NCBI RefSeq assembly: GCF_024362695.1
Contig: NC_065410.1
Location: forward strand, 182,001 to 246,000
From: Pectinophora gossypiella
Taxonomy: Eukaryota > Arthropoda > Insecta > Lepidoptera > Gelechiidae
Direction: 5' to 3'
DNA: 64,000 nucleotides
Positions 21,144-33,393 of this stretch are shown one piece after another. Below the pieces are notes generated by a model, which was not told where the DNA came from, made no database searches, and worked only from the letters and a program-made list of their open reading frames with translations. Position 1 is the first letter of the stretch. Each line of letters begins with the position of its first letter. Made by a program: the position numbers and the translations under genes.

Positions 21144-24100
21144 CTAGCGCGGGCCGCGGCGCCGCGCGTAGCGCAGCCCCAGCTCGTCCGCCACGCGCTC
21201 CACGGCCGCCAGGCTGGCGTCCAGCTGCTCGCGGCTGTGCGCCGCCGACAGGCAGAACCTGAGGGCGGAATAATATACTGCCACATTCACATTTCCGACA
21301 AGACAATCTTAAGAATAAAGTACGATGACCGAACAACGGACGGTGACCATTAATAGTACGATAAATCGTGTCACACTTTCCAGCGGTGACTTGACATGAA
21401 GTTCAGTTTGATGTTAAAAATATTTACTTAAAATTTTCGTTTTTGAACGATAAATCCAATAATATATACAGCTATAGGATTTTAAAATTCTATGAACGAA
21501 TGTATACTAAAAGAAAGAGGTCTGGCGGGAAGCTTGTACGGCGTGTGTGATAAAACTGTGTCGGAGCTCATTAAATATTTTATTTCCATCTCACAACTTT
21601 TGGAATACTGCTCGATATTCGAAAGCTGCTCCGCATCAGGGCGAGACCCTACAGCCTCACAAAACCATCATATCTGAACCAATTTCTTTTTCACAAATCT
21701 TATATTATAGCCTTACAAGATTACATAGTCAAAATGTCACCGCCAGGAAGCATTCTCTTTCCAGCGGTGACTATTTGTCTCTATACACCAATCGAGTTTT
21801 GTCTCAATAGTTACAAAACAACATATACCGACGACTTTATCCCAATAGGGATCGACAGAGGTAAAATTATAATTTATAGTTCAAAAACGTTTTGTTGTGA
21901 TCGTTATGTGAGCCATGTCAGGGGTGTTGGGCGGCTCCATAGCGGCACGTACCGTATGCGTGCCTTGTTGAGAGGCGTGGCGGGGAAGCCCACGCCCACC
22001 GTGGCCACGCCGCACGCCGTGAGCCGCTCCACCGTGGCCGCCATCTTGCTGAACGTGTACACCAGCAGCGGCACCACCGGCGACTCCTCCGACCCGAACA
22101 CCACCACGCCCATCTCTTGCAGTCTACCAACGGCAATCGATCATTATAAATTCCAATCATTGACACCCTATAAACAGATAGCGAAGCAGTTTTTCTAAAA
22201 AAGCCAAACCGTGTCGGAAGTACGTATACATTAAGTTAGGTAGATAGTATAAGTCGGTTCCCTCGAATTAAGATGGCTGTTCAGATAAAGTGCAATATGG
22301 GTTGTAAAAAAATAAAAAGTAAATAATAAATAATTTTGAATTTGAATTTTTGAATTTAAAGTGACAAGACGCGTCGCAAGGCAAGAAACGATAACGTCCA
22401 TACGTAAAACGATCATAGGCGATTGCGTAGACAGAAACCCTTCTAGATCGTAATTTATTTTATAACAGCAAGAGAAAAGTAGCAGGTTTTCTTCTCGGCT
22501 TTCGATTCGATAGACCAAAATATACTAGTGAACCGTGTCGCACAAGGTAAACATGCTGCGCCTCTTTTAGCCTCATTTATAAATCAGACTTCAGGTCGTT
22601 AAAATGATCGCAAGCGGCTCGACCGCCACGGGGCCAGGATGTCAAAGCCGCAGCAGAAGGCACTCACCGCGCGCGGAAGTAGCGCGTGTTGTCCCTGAGG
22701 CGGCGCAGGCGCGCGGCGCCGGCGGGCGCGGCCAGCGCGCGCATGGCGGCCAGCACCTGCGCCGCCACGGCGGGCGCCATGGCGTGCGCGTACGTGTGCG
22801 CGTGCCCGTGCTGCCGCACCCAGCGCACCAGCCGCCGGGACCCTGCGCACACACACCTCACTTTACTTTCATGCGCCACTTCTAAATCTGTTTCGATAAT
22901 GATCGATGTATTCAAATACTACGTCTTCGACGTACTCGGAACGTGACTGAGTGGAGTTGGAGCTACGTTTTTCATAATTAACAAGAATAGTGACGGCGGG
23001 AGATTCGAGGTCTAAAAACTGTTAATAAATAGTTGGCTTGCGGCGATCGGCCGCGCCGACGACCCTGCGACTGACCGGCGATGTATCCGCCGGCGGCGCC
23101 GAAGCTCTTGGTGAAGGTGCCCATGAGCACGTCCACGTCGGCGGGGTCCACGCCGTGGTGGTCGCACACGCCGCGGCCGCGGGGGCCCAGGGCGCCCACC
23201 GAGTGCGCCTCGTCCAGGTACAGCTGCAACCCCAGCCGCCGCTTCAGCGCCACCACGCCCCGCAGCGGCACGATCGACCCCTCCATGCTGTACACGCCTT
23301 CCACCATCTGCACACCACACATTATGACCATTAGCGAGCCCAATGGTTCCGTGCGACGACTTTCACGATCTTATAACAAAAATAAACAACAAGAAACATT
23401 TTAACTATGAACAAATTAAAAACTCCGATTTGTATTATGCATATGCGATCAAGCAGGCATCGGCAGGCACTTCACCCCATCGTTATGGATATTCCATTAA
23501 TTCACACGAAACGCACCGTATCCCTCTTTCCCTATAAACACTGCAACGGAATTCAAATGACCTGCCGCCACATTCGCTTATAATCAGGAAAATGCAAAAC
23601 CATTTCTAATTAAAAAAAAAAACAATAATCCTTTGGATAACTATAATTACTGCCACGTGTAAGGTATAATTATGGAAACGGGATAAGCCGAAACGTCACA
23701 ATACGAGGGCAGACTTACGATGACGATCTTGGTCCACTTGCCCTCCTGTATGGCCTCCCTGGCCAGCCGCTCGAGGTGCGCGAGGTCGTTGTGCCGGAAC
23801 ACCCTTACGCTGACGCGCGCCAGCCGCAGCCCCAGGATCAGCGACGCGTGGTTGTTCTCGTCCGACAGCACCAGCGCGCCCGGGCCCACCAGCGCCGGGA
23901 TCACCAGCGAGTTGGTCGCGAACCCCATGCCGAACACTATCGCCGCCTGCACAATACACACATTTAATAACGCACTATTCAGACGCATCGCGTCATGTGG
24001 GTTATGGGCTTATGGGGCAAAATTTCCAGTATAAACTTAACTGGAAAATATACCTTTGATACGAAGTTCTAGGACGGACATGGTGGACCGTACGATGACA

Positions 24101-27100
24101 GGCGATTAGCTCTTAACCCGCATAATAGTGCACCACCGTCGGCGATGACGACTTGGCCGGCAAGATAAGCGGCTAAAGGAAACATTAAAGGAAGAAAGTA
24201 AGTGGAGAAGCGGCTCACCTCGACGCCCAGGAATTCTGCGGTGGCGTCCTCCAGGTCGCGGTGCAGCGGCGTGGAGCCCAGCTCGGCCCGCGCGCTGCCC
24301 AGCGCCAGCCCCAGCGTCCGCGCCGCGGCCGCCGCCGCCGCCGCCGCCGGCCCCTCGCCCTCCGCGAACCCCAGGTAGTTGTACGAGCCCAGGTTGATGC
24401 ACGTGCGCCGCGAGCCCGACCAGCTGCACCACACCACGCACTTACACCACCACCCGTGTGCCGCCCAAGCGCAAGTGCGAGCGACACACGGCCACTCACT
24501 TTACGCACAACCATACATTCCTAACCATAATTAACAACAGATACTTGCGCAGTTACGACACTAGTTTTCGTACAGATTGGCAACTAGGTACTATTCAACT
24601 ATAATTACATAATAATACCATTGATAACACAAGTTTACAACTACGAGTTCAACATAATGAGGCAGAACAAGAGCATTGTTCCGCGTGCGTACTCTTGTCC
24701 GCCTAGACTACATTACTACACACCACTAGCGGGTTGTCAGTGTGTGGTATGCACCTGATGCGAATGTGGCACATCTCGCAGGAGTCGCGCGCGTGCGCCG
24801 TGCCCGCCTGCTCCGCGCCCGGGGGGATAAATCCTTCGCTTCAATTCATCAACATAAACAAACAAAATTCAAAATAAAACTACTATTTCTACCGTTCTTT
24901 TCGCATTATCCGTAACTTCTGCGCGCCTATTTTTGAGAATCTGTTTTTACGAAAATAAAATCATAAAATAAATCCACGGCAATAAATGTGAAATTGTTAT
25001 AATTCTTTGATAAAATAGTGGATAAAATTAATAAAAGGAGGATATTCCGTGAAGAATTTTCGTATAAAAACCAAACTCTACTGTCAGTCGTAGACTATCA
25101 GTCAAATACACAGTTGCAGATTTCAATAAGACTTTTTCTTGATTTGCGTTAAAAGCCATTTGCTACTCCTAGTCTGACTACGTATACATATTTGAATTGC
25201 TTTGATTATTTGGCTTTGTTCTTACGCCTACATTCAAGATATGCGAACATTGAAGGTAACAGAAATAATACACACACATACACATAGGATCTCGCCTTTT
25301 CCCGTTCGGGTAGGCGGATAGCCCGGAATTCCACTAAAACGATCCTAACACACCGCCTTCGCTTCCTCCACTCCCATTAAAGACTTCATGCATGCTCGCC
25401 ATTTTAGATTACTCTTGACGTAGCCTTTCTTTAAAAGATTCTGGATAATATATAACAATATTATACCTGAATGTCCAGTTGTAGTCGTCGGTATGGCGCT
25501 CCTTGAGCACGAGGGTGGCGCCGGGCGCGGAGCAGATGGGCCGGTTGAAGATGTGCCGCACGCGCCGGTACACGTAGCGCGAGAAGAACTGCTCGAACGG
25601 GTTGTACAGCGGCGCGTACCCCTGCAACACAAGTTGGCACTCACTCACAACTGGGCTGGTAACCCGACGGGAACACCACACATTTGACAATCCGGATAAA
25701 CATGATAGCGGATAGGAAATGTACAAACGTACTTACAACAGTTTACCAAGGTACCTTTTATGGAGAACGCTTGAAACCTTCAATAAAACTAATGGTTTTT
25801 TAATACCAGTTTATACTTCATTTTCCTTTTAATAAATAAAAACTAAGGTTGTTAGAAGAATATTTTATTCATTTAGAACTTGAACATTCAAAAATGCAAT
25901 GGTGGTTGAGTATAAAATCATATAGCGGACCAAACCAGGCATCGTTTTACGGCACTATAACGATTGCAAACGTTTAAATGCATAATAATGTGTACGAGCG
26001 AGACGCGCGATTATCTGAGGATTTTCCGTCAGATTAGGTACAATTGGCACATACCACATTTTGTTATCTATGCATCCTATTTTAGCATTCCTATCACTAT
26101 GTTGTTATGAATTTTGCGTGATAGCATAGTGCCTGGACAGCTGTCAGAATAGTACATTTTCTTGGTAGGTAACCCTCTTTCGCACTAGGCTGTACTCTAT
26201 CTTTCTGTCCTGCAGTCATGCGCTCCACGATAGAGCGCAGACAGTACAGAAGTTGGAAATCGCGTACATTTGATGACGTCACGACACGCCACCCGCTGAC
26301 TCACCTGCTGTTATCACATACCACAGCAATACGTAACCAGCCTCTTGATAACAGCTCTCAATAGTACATGATTTGCGGGAACAGTACTGAGGATATAATA
26401 CTTGCAATAACATTACCGAGAAGACTGAGCATGTGATTCTATTAATATAGTATTGGGAGCAAGTAGAAATAACTCGATAAATTATCTTCTACTAAATAGC
26501 TGTAAAGAAAATCTTTTCAATGACAACTGTACGCGTAGGTACCTACTTATGTATGTGAATGCGACACGTGACGACATGACAACATGGGAAACCAATCAAT
26601 ACACTGCGGCTCCAATAGGCGTAGTAACTGCTACACTCAATTGCGCTCATTTTTCCAACAATTTAAGCTCAAATGAATTACTTATCATTGGAAAGAAACG
26701 AAGAAAAAAACGAACAGACTAGACAGATAGGTTGGGTTGGTACGTAAGTATGTCTAATTTAATGATGGTTGACTGTTCTTTACACGTCCGGTGCGGCGGT
26801 AGTAATATGAATTATATGCCAGTCATCCACTGATCTGTGATTCGGTAAATTCAGAACTGTGTTGTACATGGGTATAAAGTATCCACGCATCGCCTGTACG
26901 ATCGTTTGCGCAAGCTCGCTCGCAATTCAGCAATTTGATAATTGACCTACACCATGTTTAGTTGCAATTAGATCCACTCCCGCGCAATCTTGCTCTACCT
27001 ACTTATCCAACAACTACCTCATCGACTATTTTTTCCATTAATAAACGCCACTGGGCGCCTCACCGCCTGTATCGGAACCGGGAAAAATTAGTCAGTGTAA

Positions 27101-30100
27101 TTTTGTATTTTACTACCTACGTATCGAAGACATTATCTTAAGTGACAAGTATAATATAATTTTATGTTTGTGCGCAAATTATTTCGCAATTTTACAAACA
27201 CCAGCGATACTATCATGAGTTTTACGATCGGCGATATACCTACTAACTCGTGTACTGTACAGTCGACCAAACGGTCATTTCAAGTGTTCCAGACGCAGAC
27301 GTACAGATGTGGCGTACGTACGCAGCGTTATACACATTAATATGTTTTGTGTTTACATCAGTTGCTATGAGAAGGAGAACCTAATTTTAAACGACGGAGG
27401 CGAGACGGGATTTCCCTGGAGCATATACCTACTCACTGTTCACCATCTTACCGTATCTAACTCTACCTCTTTCCTGTAACGCCTACATTATAGGTAAATC
27501 ATGTTTAGGAATACAAACGGTGTTTTGTTTAGCGACAGTGACACACCAAGTAATCGGCTGTAACAACACGGCGGCGGCGTTATTAGAAACGCGTGTCGTT
27601 CGGTGAAACTGTATTTTACGAGGCATTGTATTGCATCTAAGTATAATGGCTGCGTTAATACTGTGCTATTAATATTAGCTCACTTCTATTATGCTAATAC
27701 TCGACATATATGCATTTAACTCGTTATGTACCTATAGAGCGAGAATTGATTGACAGACTCCAGATTTTGGTTTCAGATATCAACGCCTAAATCGTGGCAC
27801 TGTATAATTCAGATTAAGCTTGTTTCTCTGGCCAGTGATAAGAGCCGTCGGGCTAACATAATCCTATCCATACATTACACAGGGACGTATTGTGTGTTCC
27901 AGATATGTACAGCCATATTCATGTCATGTACCCACTTTAGAACTCTGTAGCATTAGCGTATTTATATACAGTGAAACTTGCAGTTTAATTTGTCAAAAAA
28001 GTTAATGTGACATGGTACTAAAGGTATACATATACATATATTATGAGTCATTCATTACGCGTACACGTGTGTGCGGCGGACCGTTACTCCGCCGCTCGCG
28101 TCACCAACCCAATACCGGGTAACTGGAATCTATGGGGCCTTGCACCAGGCAGCGGCTATCGCAAGTCAATTGTTCTTAAGAGAATTTTCTAGCAGTAAGT
28201 AGAAATATTAATTGTAATCTCTCACACAGGCACCTACGCTAGTAAATAATAGACGAAAATTCAGTCATAAAACTAGCAAACCGATTATTATTTTCCCTGT
28301 TATGCTTACATTAATTAAATGGCTCATTACCAAATTGTAATTTCCTCATGCAATACCTACAAACCGCTGCACCTTGCGTGTACGTAACCGCAAACGTCGC
28401 CATTATCCATGTATTTTCCTCGTGGGAACACCAATAAGAAGGTTCATCCGGAAAATGACAACTTTTCCTGCTCTATGCTTTTCCAGCTAGATATTTACGA
28501 AAACGTATGAAGCAACCAATTTTACAAGAGTAAAAAGAAACAAAATAACTACAATTAAACCGCTCTGTTCATTTTAACACACAGCCTTGAACATTATTGA
28601 AGCTGTTTTGTTTCGTTTATTTCTGCAGATAGTAGTAGGTATCTTTAATGCGGCTGAAAACTGTCATCGAGGCAAATGAACATGAGTTTATGTAAAGGAT
28701 AGGACTGATAAGTGGAATAAAAGCGGAAAGCCTAAGAGCCCTACGCCCAGTACTAGATCATTGGCTGTTGACGATGATGGAAACAATCTAATTCATTGTA
28801 ATTCCCTTGACCCTGGCCTAGTTTGGCGTTCCGTGGGCAATTTGTGAATAGATTTTACGGCATTCCACTACGAACTAACAAACATGTGTTGCATGTTCAC
28901 CTCGCGGTTCCTCTCGACGGCGCCGCGTGGCTTGAAGAGCAGCTGGTTGAGGAAGCCGAGCATCATGAGGATGTAGAGGCCGAGGTGCGTGAGCGCCGCC
29001 GTCAGCAGCGAGCACTTCTCGAAGGAGCCCGGCCACGTGTCGTAGCGCGCCCACTGCATGCGCGGCACCGGCCCGCGCCCGTCCCACGGCATCTCCTCCT
29101 CATAGCTCTCCTTCTGGAATGTTACATACTTATTATTATCACAACCTGATTACCATCAGGCTTCAGGGCTCCTAAATACTAACATTCGGGAACCCCAACA
29201 GTAATAAAATATTCATTTTTAGATTTTATTTAAGATTGGTGTAATCATCATTAATTTAAGAGCCACACTCTTGTTGCTGCATCATTCTACACTTTTCACA
29301 TCTGATGTTCGCCTTCTCTAATGAGATGTGTGTATGCCAATATGTATAATAATAAAATAAGGATAAAACTACATAATAACAAAAAATACAGATTACAACT
29401 TCAAGAGGAAATTACTTCTTTATTGGTTTACATTTATTGCTAAGGTGTCTTGCACATAGTTTCTGTAGCACGCATTTGCAGCTTTAAGAACAAATAAAAT
29501 TGGTACATCATTACCATTTACAAACCTTTATTGGTACATTAAACATATATTGAAGGAACATTCATTTATCTATTTTCTTTAGAATGTGTGTGTAGAGTAG
29601 TAGTACTGGGTACCCTCATTACTTCACTCTTTAGCATAATTACCACTCCACTGGTTCTCATAATGGACCGTGTATACCATGCTTCATTGCAAGCCTAGTG
29701 CCACCAGCACAAATGTTTGAGAGAGATATTTAACAGATATAAATTATACTTTTAGATAATAATTATCAGAAATTATATTAATTAGTAGGAATCAAAATGT
29801 TTACAACATTGATATTCTCAATTACATATTTTATACTATATATTCTAATCATTAACTATTCTAGTTTAAACTTGGCAGGGGCGGTCAGAGTCTATAATAA
29901 TGCGTCTTTATAACTCCATAAAGATTTAACATTTATATCCTAAATCAAATATTGGTATCTATTCTGGTAGACACTTATTGCACTTATTTTAAGTAAAGAG
30001 CTGCACTATTTCTATATCAATGAAACGAAAATTAAAATATAGTTTTCTTCATTAGAATGACCACCGTTTTAAGTAAGAATACCTCTACTTTAATTCTATT

Positions 30101-31204
30101 TTCGAAGTTACCAACTTTTTGTAAATTTTAAAATGTGGGCCTGGTCTGACATGAAGAATTTTATTTAATGTGATGGAGGTGGTAATGTAATGAAGTCAGG
30201 CAGCATATTACAATAAGTGATATGAAGCAGTGGGTGGGTAGCAAGCAGCCAATTGTAGAACTGCCACACAATCAGTACTATTGATTGCAATAATGCAGAA
30301 CTAACTGCAAACAACTGTTACTTGTGTAGGCATTTACTGCATCTGCCTACTTCGGCAATCAATTTATTTTATTCTATTCATTTTATTTGAATATACCTAC
30401 TCAGGATTGTAATGCCATGCAATTTAAATAACCATAAACAATGAATGTGAAATACAATGTTATAGAAATAAAAGAGTTAAAACACTTACTTTTCTATCAT
30501 CACAATTGTGTACAATAAGATGTTGCTGAAATATGTTTTATAAGACAGGAAGATATTTTAAAAACAATAAATACAACAAGAATGTAGAGGCCTTTGCCCA
30601 GAAGTGGGACACGAAATTCAAATGAATGCAATGTAATGCATACAACACCAATAATACTGTTGTTTCAAACTAGTACCTATTTGTAAAGTTAAGCACAATC
30701 TTTGTTACTATAGCCATATTTATTTATTTGTACACAATGAAACAGACACAAGAGCCATGTACAATAATCTAAGTAAAATTTATGTTACGGCAGTAATACA
30801 CTGAACAGCAATAATAATTTGCCTAAATGATAAAGCGGGACGCTGGACTGCGGAATTGGGTGGCCTTGGTAATCATCTTGTGATTTCGATTTGTAACAAA
30901 CCCTAAATGCCGCGCGCGCGGGATGTGGCGCGAGGCGCGGCATAGGTTTAGTGGTGCACTGGGCGGGGCCCTCCGGGATATGCCGGCAAAATACATTCAC
31001 CGACTTTCCAAGAGGTTATAAAATAAAAGAATGTCTACTTACAGCTACTCCGTTCGTCAATAGCGTTGACCTAACGTAACCATTACTTTGATGATTGTTT
31101 TTTCCATTTAACAACTTTTCCTCTTTAATATTACATTCTTGTATTTTATTACAGGAATTATTTTTACTATAATCAACATTTCCATTCGAGACCACAGCCG
31201 CCAT
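21144..31204 (-). CDS. lace: serine palmitoyltransferase subunit 2 (SPTLC2/lace), 9 exons, complete
   Basis: Exons on the minus strand: 31043-31204, 28901-29113, 25467-25621, 24219-24423, 23719-23946, 23076-23307, 22668-22842, 21953-22123, 21144-21258; 1656 nt, 551 aa (human SPTLC2 has 562). The enzyme condenses serine with palmitoyl-CoA in the ER membrane, the first step of sphingolipid synthesis. A hydrophobic segment at about 88-110 is the ER anchor. Family signatures follow in order: HIFNRPICSAPG, LGSYNYLGF, FGMGFATNS, LSDENNHASLILG (His278), YLDEAHSVGALGP (Asp353, His356), GTFTKSFGAAGGYI (predicted PLP lysine Lys388), SPVVPLLVY, VGFPATPLNKARIRFCLSAAH. The start is the first ATG after the upstream TE junction; the codon three triplets before it is TTG. 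Oddities: exon 4 has a poly-Ala run and reads LGSARAELGSTPLHRDLE where most SPTLC2 proteins have a C-S-x-R-x-E motif. The first two introns are long (1.9 and 3.3 kb). Confidence 0.96.
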
Positions 31205-31219
31205 CCTTCCCAACTAAAC

Positions 31220-31871
31220 TAGGGATGCGCCGATCCGATCCGATCTTTTAGAAAATCGGATCGAAAGCCATTCGATCTGCCGATTTTTGGATCGGATCGA
31301 GACCATACGATTTTTAGGCGGATCGATACAAAACTTTAAAGATCGGATCGCTTGGATCGTATGAATTAAAAAGCGGATTACCTACATTAATTGCTTACGA
31401 TTTTGTTAGGATAGAACTCGATCTTCTGTTTACGTTACGTTCCAAACTTGGCGGCGTCTTTTGCGTGCGGGTAGGTATAGATATACGAGCATCTTATTAC
31501 ATTTTATTATAATTTAACTTTGTGGGTACTTACCCTTTTGTTTACTTAAACATACGAGTAAAAAGTGTGGTTTGATTTCTTTCTAATTGCTATTGTCTCC
31601 GAGTATCTCAGATGTACGGACGTTTTGTTTTGTAAAACTGTTTGGTATAAAAATGGTGCCCCCTATAAAATCTAGTGTGTGGAGTCAGTTTACCCGAGAT
31701 TACTCGAAGGCGGAAAATAAGTAATTGTGTCTTGCTTATTTGCATCCGATCCGGATCGATTTTCTTGATATCGGATCGACGGCATGCGATCCAATCCGCG
31801 GATCGGATCGACGCTTTACGATCCGATCCGATCCTCAAAATCGGATCGACGATCTAGACCGCGCATCCCTA
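31220..31871. mobile_element. hAT-type non-autonomous element inserted just 5' of the SPT2 start codon
   Basis: The ends are perfect 11-bp inverted repeats (TAGGGATGCGC at 31220, GCGCATCCCTA at 31861-31871). They are flanked by an exact 8-bp target-site duplication, AACTAAAC (31212-31219 and 31872-31879). The 8-bp duplication and TAGGGATG-type ends identify the hAT superfamily. The 652-bp interior has no transposase ORF; both subterminal zones are crowded with GGATCGGATCGA motifs in both orientations. The left flank duplication starts 8 bp upstream of the SPT2 ATG. Confidence 0.93.
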
Positions 31872-31879
31872 AACTAAAC

Positions 31880-33267
31880 TAAAACTAAACTGTCTGCCTG
31901 AAACTGACATACGCATGACACTGACGGGCGACAGTGACAAGCTGAATGAGGGAAAGAAAGAGTCGAAAGAGTGAGAGGAATGCAATGAGAGCCTGTAATG
32001 GCCTACCTCAACCCTTTTTGTGCTGAACAGAATTCAATACAGATTCCTACAGCAAAAATACAAAGCGCTAAGTACTGCTGATCCGCTGTTTTCTAAAATT
32101 ACGTCAATCAATCGTATGTTAGTAAAATACTGATTCACGTAACAGTGACAATATAGTTTTACATACTAATTAGAACATACATTTCCGGTTATTGTACAAA
32201 GATGCGATTTCAGTTGCCTACGAATCAAGCAATATACTAGATAATCGTTCGACGAACAGTTAAAAAAATTGGAGTGATCTGTTTTACCGACACACGTCTT
32301 TCTGACAGTTTTGCGTGTTACCATTAAAAGTGCTAACTAATTTGATTATTTTTTTAAGATAAATTATGGCCCCGATTCCTGCAGACATCTCTTAATTTTA
32401 CTTTAAGTTATACCTGTCATTTTCTTATCCGCCGAAAAGGAAAGGGACGGATGATTGACAGCTCTTAATTTTAGGAAGAATGAGTAAATAAATGAATAAC
32501 CCGGGCGAATTTTTAGACGGTTGTTTTAGATTTGTGCTTAAAATTGACGTGTGTTCCATAAATTTTATGCTTGTCGATTACCCGTCCCTTTCCTTTTCGG
32601 CGGATAAGAAAGTGACAGATATAACTTAAAATAAAATTAGATGGTGTTTACAGGAATTAGCACCTATTTGTTGATAAATATTTTTACCAGTATTTTAAAA
32701 AACATTTATGTGCATTTTTATATATTCGAATTTAATATTCTCTTTTCAAAAGCAACTATGATGAAGAGCTAGAACCTAGTCTTTATTAGTTTTTAAACAA
32801 CTACTTTCAGCTTTAAATACATGTTGTAATGTCGAATACACATATTTTTTATTTTTAGTAAATCCGCCTGCTGCGTTGCGAAAATTTCTAATAATTTATA
32901 TAATTTCAAAATTTGTATAATGGTCATACTGTTAAAGGATTGTCAAATGCGTAAGCTCCGTCGTTGCGTCGGTAAAACAGTAAAATTCTAACTGAAAGTC
33001 AATAATTTTTTCATTTTCTTGAAATCTTATTCTGCCGGATTTCCTAACAATTTCAGCGCACAAGATAAGACATATTGTCTCAAAAAATACTTTTGAAGTT
33101 AACAAAATCTACGTTTAAAACTAATCCCCCACTTTCTTTGGTTTAATTATTTCGTTGGGCCATAAACCGGCGAACGGCGCCGCCCCCGCTGCATCGGTGG
33201 GGTCGACGATGAGTAATACCGTTTGTCGTGCTGAGTGACGTCGTGCAGCGGCAGCCGGCGCGCGAGC
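31880..33267. other. divergent spacer between SPT2 and Rtnl1
   Basis: Holds the presumed SPT2 promoter (an Inr-like TCAGTT on the minus strand at 31902-31907) and a MITE (32368-32664). Otherwise it is AT-rich with no coding signal. Confidence 0.5.
32368..32664. mobile_element. MITE with long (about 95 bp) terminal inverted repeats
   Basis: The left arm contains CTTATCCGCCGAAAAGGAAA followed by GGGACGG (about 32423-32450). The right arm contains the complement, CCGTCCC then TTTCCTTTTCGGCGGATAAG (about 32582-32610). The outer parts (GATTCCTGCAGACA on the left, TGTTTACAGGAATTAGCACC on the right) are also complementary with a few mismatches. No ORF. Confidence 0.8.
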
Positions 33268-33301
33268 TCAGTCCCTCACCGCGAGGACGCACGACAGGAC
33301 C
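33268..33301 (+). promoter_or_regulatory. Inr + DPE core promoter for the long Rtnl1 isoform
   Basis: TCAGTC at 33268-33273 matches the insect initiator TCAKTY with A+1 at 33270. GGACC at 33297-33301 sits exactly at +28 to +32 and matches the DPE consensus RGWYV. The predicted 5' UTR before the 33394 ATG is 124 nt. No TATA box was noted. The spacing is what makes the call credible; it is otherwise motif-based. Confidence 0.55.
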
Positions 33302-33393
33302 CGCCCTCGCACTCGCACCCCAGCACCGACATCTCGCTTCATCGCACTCTATCGATCACTCGACATCAGTCTCGTCTCTAGGAAGATAACATA

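Noticed and set aside
31608..31857. Small open frames within the hAT element
   Set aside because: They translate the GGATCGGATCGA motifs and have no transposase similarity.
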